DNA from: an uncultured Meiothermus sp.
Lineage (GTDB): Bacteria; Deinococcota; Deinococci; Deinococcales; Thermaceae
Assembly (NCBI GenBank): GCA_937950405.1
Contig: CALFDH010000037.1
Location: 1-39,179, forward strand
DNA length: 39,179 nt
Direction of reading: 5' to 3'
The notes under the pieces were generated by a model that was given only the letters and a program-made list of their open reading frames with translations, searched no databases and was not told where the DNA came from. Position 1 is the stretch's first letter. Every line of letters starts with the position of its first letter. Position numbers and translations under genes: made by a program. Below, piece after piece: positions 23,682 through 31,969 of this stretch.

Positions 23682-24231
23682 ATGCCCCAACCCATCGTGG
23701 TGGTGGACTATGACCCTACCTGGCCCGAAGTCTTTGAACGGCTTCGGGCCCTGGTTTGGTAAAGCTGTTCAGGATTTTGCCCTGGGAATTGAGCACGTGG
23801 GCAGTACCTCGGTGCCGGGATTGGCTGCCAAACCCATCATTGATATGGACGTGGTGGTGGCTACCGAAGCCGATGTCGCTCTGGCCATTGAGCGATTGGC
23901 GGTTCTGGGTTACGCACATCGGGGTAACCTGGGCATTGAGGGCCGCGAGGCTTTTCAACAACCAGCCCACTTACCGCCGCATCATCTATATGTGTGCTTG
24001 CAAAATAGCGTAAGCCTGCGTAATCATCTGGCCTTACGCGACTATCTGCGGGCTCACCCGCAGGCCATACAGGCCTACAGTGCGCTCAAAAAGCGCCTGG
24101 CAGAAGAACATACCTACAACATAGACGCCTATATCGAAGGCAAGAGCGATATGATTCTGGCTATGCTCACGGAGACTGGTTTTGCTAGTGAGCAGCTTAA
24201 CTCCATTCGAGAGCAGAACCGTGCGAAGTGA
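23682..24231 (+). pseudogene. GrpB-family gene with an apparent frameshift
   Basis: GrpB/UPF0157 proteins have a nucleotidyltransferase-like fold and no firmly known role. Here the N-terminal part starts at ATG 23682, with GAGG upstream, reading IVVVDYDPTWPEVFERLRALVW and then a TAA at 23760-23762. The rest continues in the +1 frame from about 23758 with FALGIEHVGSTSVPGLAAKPIIDMDVVV, split here as IEHVGSTSVPGLAAKP and IIDMDVVV, through to the stop. Removing one T from the TTT run at 23755-23757 restores a single frame of about 182 codons (LVGKAVQDF across the junction). It is either a recent pseudogene, a sequencing error in a short T run, or slippage. The last bases overlap the open frame leading into cysE. 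Confidence 0.8.
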
Positions 24232-24356
24232 AGTGTTTTGGTGAAATAGGTAACCGGCTCACAGCTTCTGGTTCGGACGTGGGCTACTCTTGGACTGTTT
24301 GGGAGGACTTACCGGGCCGACCCTCGCTTGCAAAATGTCGGTTGCGGTTCTGCACT

Positions 24357-24905
24357 ATGCCACCCGTAATCGAACGCTTGAAAGAGGATGTACAGGCAGT
24401 GCTCGAGCGAGACCCTGCTGCCCGGGGCGCTCTCGAGGCTGTTCTATTTAGCCCCGGAATGCATGCTTTGTGGATGCACCGGCTCAACCACTGGCTCTGG
24501 CAGGCCAATTTCAAATTTGTAGCCCGCGTTCTGGCTCACCTGACTCGCATGCTCACGGGGGTCGAGATCCACCCCGGTGCCCGGATTGGCCGCCGGGTGG
24601 TGATTGACCACGGCATGGGCATCGTAATTGGCGAGACTGCCGAAGTGGGCGACGATGTGATGATCTACCACGGCGTGACTTTGGGGGGTACGGGTTTTAC
24701 CCGGGAAAAGCGCCACCCCACCATTGGGAACGGGGTGCTTTTGGGAGCCCACGCGGTGATCCTGGGGCCCATTGTGGTTGGAGATGGGGCCAAAGTGGGG
24801 GCTGGGGCCGTGGTCACCAAGCCGGTGCCGCCGGGTGCCACAGCAATAGGCAACCCGGCTCAGATCATCGTTCGAGAAGCCAAGCTCGAGCCCGTCGAAG
24901 CCTAG
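24357..24905 (+). CDS. cysE: serine O-acetyltransferase
   Basis: CysE acetylates L-serine with acetyl-CoA, the first step of cysteine synthesis. The 182-residue protein is the short form: a helical N-terminal part (1-65) followed by left-handed beta-helix hexapeptide repeats with [29 protein letters not shown] (catalytic His about 85), [10 protein letters not shown] (His about 105), and the C-terminal GNPAQIIV. I start at ATG 24357; the frame runs 43 codons further upstream but those residues do not fit the family. No strong ribosome binding site is visible. It lies downstream of the grpB-like gene on the same strand. Confidence 0.94.
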   Translation: MPPVIERLKEDVQAVLERDPAARGALEAVLFSPGMHALWMHRLNHWLWQANFKFVARVLAHLTRMLTGVEIHPGARIGRRVVIDHGMGIVIGETAEVGDDVMIYHGVTLGGTGFTREKRHPTIGNGVLLGAHAVILGPIVVGDGAKVGAGAVVTKPVPPGATAIGNPAQIIVREAKLEPVEA

Positions 24906-24996
24906 TTTGAGGTTTGGGGGATACGGGCTGCGAGAACTGGACTGCTCTGTGGGGTAAGCGGTTTGTGAATCCCCTGAGCCCTGTCCCCTTACCCCC

Positions 24997-26016
24997 CTAC
25001 AGAATCAGCATCGCATCCCCCAGGCTATAAAACCGGTAGTGTTCAGCCACGGCGGTCTGGTAGGCCCGTTGCATGAGTTCGTGCCCCATAAAGGCCGAGA
25101 CCAGCATCAGCAAAGTGGATTTGGGGAGGTGAAAGTTGGTGATGAGCGCATCCACCACGTGGTACTGGAACCCCGGACGGATGAAGAGCTGGGTCTCGCC
25201 GGCACCAGCGCGAACCTCTGTACCGTTCCAGGCGGTCTCGAGGGTCCGCACCACGGTTGTTCCCACGGCGACGATACGCCGCCCTTCGGCCTTGGCCTGG
25301 TTGATGGCCTGGGCGGTAGGGGGGGGCACCTCGTAGGGCTCGAGGTGCATGTGGTGCTGGTCGGGGTCGCCCTGTACCGGCTTGAAGGTGCCCGGCCCCA
25401 CGTGGAGGGTTACGTAACAGATGCTGACTCCCAGGCCCCGAATCCTTTCCAGGAGCTCCGGGGTAAAGTGCAGTCCGGCGGTAGGCGCGGCCACCGAGCC
25501 GGGGGTTCTGGCATAAACGGTCTGATAGCGTTCGGGGTCTACTGCGGCCTGGATGTAAGGGGGGAGGGGGGTCTTCCCGATGTTTTCCAGGTGTTCCCAC
25601 ACATTCCCCGTAAAGCGCAGCAGCCGGGTGCCATCTTCTTCCACGGCTTCTACCGTGGCCTGCAGGCCATCGGCAAAGCTCAGCACCGAGCCCACCCTGG
25701 CCCGCCGCGCTGGTTTGAGCAAAGCCTCCCACAATCTGCCCGACCCTGCTTCAGCCGGGATTTCCCTCACCAGCAAGACCTCGAGCAAGGTGCCGTGTGG
25801 GTTGGTGGCAAAGGTGCGGGCGGGAATTACCCGGCTCTCGTTCAGCACCAGCACATCGCCTGCCTGGAGGTAGCCGGGTAGGTCGCGGAAAATCCGGTGC
25901 TCCATCTGGCCGGTGCTGCGGTGGATCACCATCAACCGCGACGAATCGCGGGGCTCAGCGCCGCTCTGGGCGATGAGTTCGGGGGGTAGGTGGTAGTTGA
26001 AGTCCTCGAGGTTCAT
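24997..26016 (-). CDS. queA: tRNA preQ1(34) S-adenosylmethionine ribosyltransferase-isomerase
   Basis: QueA transfers and isomerises the ribose part of SAM onto 7-aminomethyl-7-deazaguanine in tRNA, giving epoxyqueuosine. The 339-residue product has the family landmarks LPPELIAQSGAEPRDSSRLM (split PPELIAQ and EPRDSSRLMV), LVLNESRVIPAR, VAAPTAGLHFT, THVGPGTFKPV-like LHVGPGTFKPV, HHMHLEPYEVP, and NFHLPKSTLLMLVSAFMG. Full length. The start is the ATG at 26016 (MNLEDFNYHLP); no ribosome binding site or clear -10 hexamer is visible. It is convergent with cysE, with 91 bases between. Other queuosine genes are not in the window. Confidence 0.97.
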   Translation of the reverse strand: MNLEDFNYHLPPELIAQSGAEPRDSSRLMVIHRSTGQMEHRIFRDLPGYLQAGDVLVLNESRVIPARTFATNPHGTLLEVLLVREIPAEAGSGRLWEALLKPARRARVGSVLSFADGLQATVEAVEEDGTRLLRFTGNVWEHLENIGKTPLPPYIQAAVDPERYQTVYARTPGSVAAPTAGLHFTPELLERIRGLGVSICYVTLHVGPGTFKPVQGDPDQHHMHLEPYEVPPPTAQAINQAKAEGRRIVAVGTTVVRTLETAWNGTEVRAGAGETQLFIRPGFQYHVVDALITNFHLPKSTLLMLVSAFMGHELMQRAYQTAVAEHYRFYSLGDAMLIL

Positions 26017-26161
26017 ACAACGTCACTTTCAGCAGGTCGCAGGCTGCCGAGGCAACCAAGCGGAAGTACACACGTTCGCTTGACCAATCGAACACTCTGA
26101 TGGCTTTACTACCGAGGCTTACACACACGGTTGACTGGCGATAGAGCGACAATTGCGGATT

Positions 26162-26737
26162 TCACTCCGTTTTGGGGATCAAGGTCCGTTCCCGCTCCTT
26201 GCTGGGTACAAAGGCGTTCTCGATTTCGGGCAGGTGGATGAAGCGGTCTACGGCGTCAATCAGCTTTTGCGAGGTGGTCTCCTTGAAGGCAATCACCTCG
26301 ACCCGGATGCCCCGCTCCATCAGCACCTCCACAATGTCCACAAAATCGCCGTCGCCGCTCCCCAGCACCACCACATCCAGGGTGTGCATGAGGCGTACCA
26401 TATCGGCGGCAATGCCCATATCCCAGTTGCCCTCGTAGATGGGCTTGCCCTCGTCGGTGGTTTCCTTGAGGGTCAGGTTCATCCGGCGTACCCGGAAGCC
26501 AATGGTGGAGAGCTTGTAGATGAAGGGCCAGGCCGAGGTGTCGTGTTCGCGCTCCACCACGTACGCGGTAGCCCGCACCAGCTGGCGGTTGCCAATGGCA
26601 AAGCGCATCAGGCTCTCAAAGTTGACGTTCTGCCCGTAGTAGTCGCGGGCGGAGTGGTAGAGGTTTTGGGTATCTACAAACAGGCCTACGCGTTGATTGG
26701 GGCTCCAGCCGGGCACACGGCCAAAAGGGTCGTTCAT
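26162..26737 (-). CDS. NYN domain (LabA/DUF88-like) protein
   Basis: The 191-residue protein matches the NYN/PIN-like nuclease fold: the first acidic strand in VGLFVDTQNLYHS (Asp about 22), the second acidic site in NWDMGIAADMVRL, and VVLGSGDGDFVDIVEVLMERG with the third cluster. Such proteins are putative or proven RNases or phosphatases; the LabA branch is linked to circadian output in cyanobacteria, but most members are uncharacterised. The ATG has AAGGAG at good distance. A possible promoter TTCACT-17-TATAGA lies upstream (minus strand, 26791-26763 region), with an 11-base palindrome GGGTCAGACCC at 26774-26784 in its spacer. Confidence 0.85.
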   Translation of the reverse strand: MNDPFGRVPGWSPNQRVGLFVDTQNLYHSARDYYGQNVNFESLMRFAIGNRQLVRATAYVVEREHDTSAWPFIYKLSTIGFRVRRMNLTLKETTDEGKPIYEGNWDMGIAADMVRLMHTLDVVVLGSGDGDFVDIVEVLMERGIRVEVIAFKETTSQKLIDAVDRFIHLPEIENAFVPSKERERTLIPKTE

Positions 26738-26822
26738 GAAAGCTCCTTTTGAAAATCTAAATCTATAAAACGGGGGTCAGACCCAGTGAATTGTATCAAA
26801 ATCTGCAGGGTGATTGGCCACT

Positions 26823-27512
26823 CTAGCGTAGAGCGGCCATTTCCCGGCGGGCCCGCTCGAGGTCGAAGCGGTCGGCGGCGGTTTTGGGGGCGATGGCCAG
26901 GGCGGCCTCGTACTGCTTGCGGGCGTCTTCTTTCTTACCCTGGGCAGCAAGTACCCCGGCCAGCTCGACCTTGTGGATGATGGTCTGGGGCTCGAGCTGA
27001 ATCGCCTCGTTAAAGAGCGGCACAATCACGTTGCCGTTAGCCCCATAGAGCCAGCCCACGTTTTTGGAAATGAGCGAGTGGTGCCACAGGGCCAGCGCGA
27101 CCCTGGCCCCGGCATGGCGGGGGTTCAGGCGGAGGGTTCGGTCCAGGTTCTCCTTAATGCCACTGGCCAGCCCCAGGCTCTCCAGAATGCCCCGGTATTG
27201 CGAAAGGCGCCCCTGGGCGCGGGCCAGTTCAAAATAGGCTTCAGCGTTGTTGCCGTCGGACTGAATAGCGCGGCGGGCGGCGGCTTCGGCACGGTCATAC
27301 CAGTCGGCTTTTTCACTGTCCTTGGCCTGGTAGCCCGCATAGTAGCTGGCCGCTTTGGCGGCCAGGATCAAACCCACGGCACTACCCAGGCGCAAGCCCG
27401 CTTCGTAAGCCTCTTGAAACTTGCCTTCATCCACCAGTTTTTCAACCGCCGCCACGTTTTGGGATAAACCCAAGGGCAGCAACAGCACCAACCATAACAC
27501 CAGACCCTTCAT
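26823..27512 (-). CDS. secreted TPR-repeat protein
   Basis: The 229-residue product has a signal peptide (hydrophobic about 4-16, likely cut after GLSQ or similar), so it should be periplasmic or exported. Tetratricopeptide-type helical repeats follow, for example AEAYFELARAQGRLSQY, HAGARVALALWHHSL, and HKVELAGVLAAQGKKEDARKQYEAALAIAP, split as VELAGVLAAQGKKEDARKQ and YEAALAIAP. TPRs bind other proteins; the partner is unknown. I start at the second Met (ATG 27512), which lies seven bases from GGAGG; the ATG two codons earlier is too close to it. A larger TPR membrane protein is encoded divergently. Confidence 0.8.
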   Translation of the reverse strand: MKGLVLWLVLLLPLGLSQNVAAVEKLVDEGKFQEAYEAGLRLGSAVGLILAAKAASYYAGYQAKDSEKADWYDRAEAAARRAIQSDGNNAEAYFELARAQGRLSQYRGILESLGLASGIKENLDRTLRLNPRHAGARVALALWHHSLISKNVGWLYGANGNVIVPLFNEAIQLEPQTIIHKVELAGVLAAQGKKEDARKQYEAALAIAPKTAADRFDLERARREMAALR

Positions 27513-27614
27513 ACCCATTCCTCCCGAAGTTCTATTGCGGCTTGTAGCCGACCCCTATACAGCATGGATTCTACCGGATGTGCATCTGTGGGCAAGAAGT
27601 TTAGGCTGGCATGT

Positions 27615-27620
27615 TACACT
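27615..27620 (+). promoter_or_regulatory. extended -10 (TGTTACACT) of the TPR membrane gene
   Basis: TACACT, with a TG one base before it, is followed by six bases and the ATG at 27627. The message is probably leaderless. Confidence 0.5.
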
Positions 27621-27626
27621 ACCCCC

Positions 27627-29123
27627 ATGATAGCGTTACGAGCGGTTCCTTTTGCCGTGGGAATCGCCTTATTTGCGTTCACGGCCCTGGCCCAATTGGG
27701 GGCCGAGGGCTATTACACCCAATGCAAAGCCCTGTATGACCGCGGTGTGCTGGACAGCGCTCGAGCCACCTGCCAGCTCGCACTGGTGGCCGAGCCCAAC
27801 CACTTACCTAGCATCAAGCTGATGGGGCGAATTTATCTGAACGAGAACAATCCCAGCGCGGCCCAGCCGTACCTTCAGCAAATGATCCAGCTTAGCCCGC
27901 AAGACCCCGAGGTGGCCCTGCTGGATGCGCGCTTTCAACTCTTGCAGGGCCGGCCTGCCGATGCGTTGGCCCGATTGCCGCGGGGGTTGAACACTGAGGC
28001 GGTGCTGTTGCGGGCCCAGATCAACGAAGCCCTGGGCCGGTACGAGGAGGCCTATGCCACCTTCCGCCGGGTGACGGCTTCGGAGGAAGCCCGACTGGGT
28101 GCCGCCCGCCTGGCGGAGCGGCTGGGCCGGCCCCAGGAAGCCCTGGGCCTGCTGGGCAGCAGCACTAAGGAGCAGCTTGCCCGGGCCCGCCTGATGTGGC
28201 TATCGGGCGACACCCGCGCGGCGGCGGAGGCCCTCGAGGAAGTGCTGCCCCGCCTGGGGCCCCTGGAGGGCGACTATACCCGAACCCTGGGCCTCTTGGC
28301 GATGGTTTACTACGGGCTGGGCGAGTTCGACAAAGGCTCTCTGGTCTTGCGGCAGTTGTCCTCGAGGATGAGCCTGCCCAGCAGTCTCTTGGGCAAGGTC
28401 TGGCCCTGGTTGGTGGTATTTTTGGCCTATCTGGGGCTGGTGCTCTACGGAGAGAGCCGTATCGAGCCCATGCGCACGGTGGAGATGGGCAACGAGCGGC
28501 GCTTTGGCCCTGGCTCAATCCACCTGTGGTTGATTCTGGCGCTCGTGCTGGCGGGGCTGGCTGCGGTAGGTATTGGGCAGCTCCTGTACCAGAACCTGCT
28601 GGCCTTATTCACCCCTTTTCAGGGCCAGGTGGTGCGTCCGGTGTTTTATTTCTTACTTGGGGTTTTTGCGCTTCTGATTGCTTATCAGAATGTCAACCGG
28701 GAAGGTATGCAAAACGCCCTCGGGCCGCGCTCGAGCTGGATTGAGGGCACCTGGGCGGGCCTGGTCTTGCTGGCTTTGCTGGCCCTGTATGCTTATATTG
28801 CCAAACCCCTGGGTCTGAGCGGCCTGGGCACCATGTACCCCATCTTTTTCGGCCTGGCTTTGCTGGAGCTGGTCATCCGTGGGGTGGGGTATCCGGTTTT
28901 CAAGGAACGCTACAAAGAGCTGAGTAACTTCATGATCCCGGTGCTGTTTGCCCTGGCCATTCCCGGCCCTACGGTCTTCTTCCTGATGGCCAGCCTTTTC
29001 CTGGGCTGGCTTTACCTGCGCACCAGGGGAGCCCTGGCCGGCGCTACGGCCTGGGTATTGGCCGGGCTGGTGCTGGCCCTGGTGGCCAACCTGCCCCTGA
29101 CGCGCACGTTGTTGGGTAGCTGA
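27627..29123 (+). CDS. TPR-repeat integral membrane protein
   Basis: The 498-residue protein starts with a signal sequence or anchor helix (about 5-20), then about 230 residues of TPR-like repeats (for example YYTQCKALYDRGVLDSA, NNPSAAQPYLQQMIQLSP, LARARLMWLSGDTRAAAEAL). From about residue 252 on, around seven hydrophobic helices follow (WPWLVVFLAYLGLVLYG, LWLILALVLAGLAAVG, FYFLLGVFALLIAY and others). The TPR part probably faces the outside of the cytoplasmic membrane. I recognise no named family; assembly or scaffolding is a guess. It faces the secreted TPR gene head to head across 114 bases, which suggests a common job. Confidence 0.75.
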   Translation: MIALRAVPFAVGIALFAFTALAQLGAEGYYTQCKALYDRGVLDSARATCQLALVAEPNHLPSIKLMGRIYLNENNPSAAQPYLQQMIQLSPQDPEVALLDARFQLLQGRPADALARLPRGLNTEAVLLRAQINEALGRYEEAYATFRRVTASEEARLGAARLAERLGRPQEALGLLGSSTKEQLARARLMWLSGDTRAAAEALEEVLPRLGPLEGDYTRTLGLLAMVYYGLGEFDKGSLVLRQLSSRMSLPSSLLGKVWPWLVVFLAYLGLVLYGESRIEPMRTVEMGNERRFGPGSIHLWLILALVLAGLAAVGIGQLLYQNLLALFTPFQGQVVRPVFYFLLGVFALLIAYQNVNREGMQNALGPRSSWIEGTWAGLVLLALLALYAYIAKPLGLSGLGTMYPIFFGLALLELVIRGVGYPVFKERYKELSNFMIPVLFALAIPGPTVFFLMASLFLGWLYLRTRGALAGATAWVLAGLVLALVANLPLTRTLLGS

Positions 29124-29254
29124 GGTGAGGCCCAGGGCTTAAAGCGGAAGGCCGAAGGCATCCTGGCCTGTATCGTGAGATTGATCAGAGCGGTCAAAGC
29201 CAGATAGTTCATGGCCGATAGCTGACTGACCTGCGCCCTGCGACATTTTTTGTA

Positions 29255-29260
29255 TAAACT
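29255..29260 (+). promoter_or_regulatory. -10 hexamer TAAACT of the SAM hydroxide adenosyltransferase gene
   Basis: TAAACT (also readable as TATAAA two bases earlier) is followed by eight bases and the ATG at 29269. No ribosome binding site is visible. Confidence 0.4.
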
Positions 29261-29268
29261 GCGGGTAG

Positions 29269-30030
29269 ATGCGGGAAATTTTCTTTCTCTCCGATTTTGG
29301 TCTGGCCGACCCCTATGCTGCGGTGGTCAAGGCGGTGATGCGGCAAACGGCTCCAGGGGTGGTTGTACACGACCTAGCCCACAACCTCCCCCCCGGCGAC
29401 CTGAACCGGGCCAGTTACATTTTGTACGAGTCGGTGCCCTACCTGCCCCGGCAGTCGGTGGTGCTGGCGGTTATTGACCCAGGGGTGGGCTCGAGCCGCA
29501 GAGCAGTTTTGGTAGTAGGGGAGCGGCTTTGCTATGTGGCGCCGGACAACGGGCTGCTCACCCTGGCTTACTTGCAAGACCCCCCGCGGAAAGCCTATTG
29601 GCTCGAGAACCAGAGCTACCACCTGCCCCGTAAATCGGCCACCTTTCACGGGCGAGATGTGTTTGGGCCGGTAGCGGCCCACCTGGCGGCAGGGGTCGAA
29701 CCGCCCCGTTTTGGCCCTGAACTGCCCGTGCACGAGCTGGTGCGCCTGCCCATCCACCTGAACTTTGGAACCCACGGCGAGATACTGACCTTTGACCGCT
29801 TTGGCAACGCCATCACCACCCTGCTGGCTACCCCAGCCCAAATCCGGGGCAAGACCGTACGCATTCGCTACCATCACATCCCGACAGCCTCCCACTATGC
29901 CGAGGTACCGGTGGGGAGCGCCCTGGCCTACGTGGGGAGCGCCGGGCTCTTGGAGGTGGCCGTCCACCTGGGCAATGCCCAGGAACACCTCGGCCTCAAG
30001 CAGGGCGACCGGGTGGAGCTCCTGGGTTGA
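29269..30030 (+). CDS. SAM hydroxide adenosyltransferase (DUF62 family)
   Basis: The 253-residue protein belongs to the family of SAM-dependent fluorinase/chlorinase homologues. Most bacterial members use water to split SAM into adenosine and methionine. Landmarks are FFLSDFGLADPYAAVVKAVM, VHDLAHNLPPGDL, VVLAVIDPGVGSSRRAVLV (split IDPGVGSSRR), YVAPDNGLLT, FHGRDVFGPVAAHLA, and the C-terminal beta-barrel with FDRFGNAITTL. The RxxxT/R-H-type site of the hydroxide branch fits better than that of halogenases, but I cannot assign this with certainty. The physiological role is not established. It precedes rpmF on the same strand, with 88 bases between. Confidence 0.9.
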   Translation: MREIFFLSDFGLADPYAAVVKAVMRQTAPGVVVHDLAHNLPPGDLNRASYILYESVPYLPRQSVVLAVIDPGVGSSRRAVLVVGERLCYVAPDNGLLTLAYLQDPPRKAYWLENQSYHLPRKSATFHGRDVFGPVAAHLAAGVEPPRFGPELPVHELVRLPIHLNFGTHGEILTFDRFGNAITTLLATPAQIRGKTVRIRYHHIPTASHYAEVPVGSALAYVGSAGLLEVAVHLGNAQEHLGLKQGDRVELLG

Positions 30031-30118
30031 CCTTTTGGGCTGCAGCTTGTAGATTGGAGAGTGGTTTGTCGGAAGCCACCCCGGTCGGGGTGTTTTCTCC
30101 AAAAGGAAGTGACCTGAG

Positions 30119-30310
30119 ATGGCCAAGCACCCAGTACCCAAGAAAAAAGTATCCAAGTCCCGCCGGGACATCCGCCGGGCTGCGGTATCCACCCTGACAG
30201 CCCCTACCCTTGTCAAATGTGCCAACTGCGGGGCCTTGATTCCCCCGCACGCCGTTTGCGATAGCTGCGGCTATGACGGCGGTAAAAAGGTTCTGGAAGT
30301 CCGGGCCTAG
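30119..30310 (+). CDS. rpmF: 50S ribosomal protein L32
   Basis: The 63-residue protein starts MAKHPVPKKKVSKSRRDIRRA, a typical L32 start (split MAKHPVPKKKVSKSRR and DIRRA), and has a zinc ribbon with CANC and CDSC pairs (about residues 34-37 and 47-50). It is a large-subunit ribosomal protein. AAAAGGAAG lies upstream. rpmF next to fatty acid genes is a widespread arrangement; here plsX, commonly between rpmF and fabH, is missing and two mobile elements occupy the gap. A strong terminator follows. Confidence 0.97.
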   Translation: MAKHPVPKKKVSKSRRDIRRAAVSTLTAPTLVKCANCGALIPPHAVCDSCGYDGGKKVLEVRA

Positions 30311-30324
30311 GTTCTCTAGCTCTC

Positions 30325-30370
30325 CAGCACCCCAGACCAACAGAAGTTGCTGTCTGGGGTGCTGTCTTTC
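30325..30370 (+). terminator. intrinsic terminator after rpmF
   Basis: A perfect 13-bp stem (CAGCACCCCAGAC with GTCTGGGGTGCTG) with a 14-base loop is followed by TCTTTCC, starting 15 bases after the stop codon. Confidence 0.8.
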
Positions 30371-30437
30371 CGGGGGATTGAGGGGCCAGGTGTTGCTTTG
30401 GGGAGATGGTGGGGAAATCCACGAAGCTATCCTCTAA

Positions 30438-30563
30438 TACCGGATTCAAAAAGATAATCACCCAAACCAGAGATTTTCAGAGGCTATCTTTTTGAATCCT
30501 AGAGCACTCCCTTCGGTCGGGTTAGTTCGCCGCCGTTCAGCGACGAACTAACCGAATCTGGTA
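30438..30563 (-). mobile_element. MITE-like repeat family B, copy 4 (inverted)
   Basis: This 126-bp copy, the shortest, runs TACCGGATTC to GAATCTGGTA. Its first hairpin (read on the minus strand) pairs GGTTAGTTCGTCGC with GCGGCGAACTAACC, different from the other copies yet still paired. Confidence 0.88.
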
Positions 30564-30575
30564 TAAGTGCGCCCG

Positions 30576-30675
30576 CGATAGAAATATCATGCTGCTCAAC
30601 GAAAGTGCGAATTCTGGGGTTTGCAGCGGCGCAGCCTCGTGAATCACCCTTTCCCTACCCATTACGTTTCTATCG
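30576..30675. repeat. 9-bp inverted repeat about 100 bases across
   Basis: CGATAGAAA (30576-30584) is mirrored by TTTCTATCG (30667-30675), with partly matching outer bases. It lies between family B copy 4 and family A copy 4 and may be the ends of a further short element. No gene is seen in it. Confidence 0.4.
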
Positions 30676-30687
30676 TGGAGATACTCA

Positions 30688-30798
30688 TACCAAATCTGCT
30701 CTGAAGTGACCCAAAAGCGATATACAAGTCCCTCGGACGCGCCCCCTGGCGCGGCAAGGGAGGGGCGCGCTTAGCGCCGCTCACGCGCAGAGTTGGTA
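30688..30798 (+). mobile_element. MITE-like repeat family A, copy 4
   Basis: This 111-bp copy runs from TACCAAATCTGC to GCAGAGTTGGTA, bounded by TA. It lies 124 bases upstream of fabH, so the fabH promoter must lie in or after it. I see no clear -35/-10 pair between 30799 and 30910. Confidence 0.9.
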
Positions 30799-30922
30799 TT
30801 AGGAAGATGAAACGGGCTCATCATCTGGACTTGGTTCAAGCCGCATCCCGGCGCGAAAGTGTGCTGGGGTGTTATCTTTGTTGGAGTGCCCAGAGCTTTA
30901 TGGGCGGTTTTAGGAGGCAACG

Positions 30923-31900
30923 TTGAATATCGGTATCCTTGCCCTTGGCACCTATGCCCCTGAGCGGGTCATGACCAACCACGACTTTGAAAAGATTCTG
31001 GATACCTCCGATGAGTGGATTGTCAGCCGTACCGGTATCCGCGAACGGCGGCTGGCTGCCGAGGGGGAGTTCACCTCGCACCTGGCGTTCCGGGCGGTCG
31101 AAGACCTGATTCGCCGCCACGGGCGGGGTGCGCTCGAGGGGGTAGACCTGGTGATTGTGGCCACCAATACCCCCGATGCCCTGTTCCCGGCTACGGCGGC
31201 CCTGGTACAGAACCACTTTGGCCTGAATGCGGGCGCCTACGACCTCCTGGCGGGCTGCCCCGGCTGGGGCTACGCCATTGCCCAGGCCCACGCCATGGTG
31301 CAGAGCGGCCTGGCCCGCAAAGTGCTCACCATCGGTGCCGAGACCCTCTCCAAAATTCTCGACTACACCGACCGCTCGACGGCGGTGCTGTTTGGGGATG
31401 GAGCCGGAGCGGCGGTGATTGGCCCGGTGCCGGAGGGTTATGGTTTCAAGTCGTTTGTGCTGGGGGCCGACGGTTCCGGCGGCAAGGAGCTGATGCTGCG
31501 CTGCATTGCCGACAAACTGCCCGATGGCAGCCCTATGGGGCAGTATGCCTACATGAACGGGCGTGAGGTCTTCAAGTTTGCGGTGCGGGTCATGAATACC
31601 GCAACCCTCGAGGCCATCGAAAAGGCCGGCCTCCAGCCCCAGGACATCAAGTACCTGATTCCCCACCAGGCCAACGCCCGCATCATCGAGGCCGCCCGCG
31701 AACGCCTGCAACTGCCCCCCGAGCAGGTCTGGGTGAATGTTGACCGCTATGGCAACACCTCTACGGCCTCCATGCCCATCGCTTTGCAAGAAGCCCTGGA
31801 CGCTGGCAAAATCCACAACGGCGACCACATTCTGTTCGTGACCTTTGGGGCGGGCCTGACCTGGGCAGCCAGCGTGCTGACCTGGTGGCAGCCGGATTGA
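30923..31900 (+). CDS. fabH: 3-oxoacyl-ACP synthase III (KAS III)
   Basis: FabH starts fatty acid synthesis by joining an acyl-CoA to malonyl-ACP. The 325-residue protein has the active Cys in DLLAGCPGWGYA (about 112), His in IPHQANARIIEAA, and Asn in VDRYGNTSTAS, the Cys-His-Asn triad. SDEWIVSRTGIRERR is the standard N-terminal motif. The start is TTG at 30923, chosen because TAGGAGG lies at the right distance and MNIGILALGTY fits the family start. In this lineage FabH probably uses branched acyl-CoA primers, but that is inference. fabD follows after 69 bases. Confidence 0.96.
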   Translation: MNIGILALGTYAPERVMTNHDFEKILDTSDEWIVSRTGIRERRLAAEGEFTSHLAFRAVEDLIRRHGRGALEGVDLVIVATNTPDALFPATAALVQNHFGLNAGAYDLLAGCPGWGYAIAQAHAMVQSGLARKVLTIGAETLSKILDYTDRSTAVLFGDGAGAAVIGPVPEGYGFKSFVLGADGSGGKELMLRCIADKLPDGSPMGQYAYMNGREVFKFAVRVMNTATLEAIEKAGLQPQDIKYLIPHQANARIIEAARERLQLPPEQVWVNVDRYGNTSTASMPIALQEALDAGKIHNGDHILFVTFGAGLTWAASVLTWWQPD

Positions 31901-31969
31901 GTCGGAATGCCGAAAGCCCCCAACAGAGTTGGCGGTGCAGCGTCGCCGTTTTCGAGATGGAGGTGAGGA

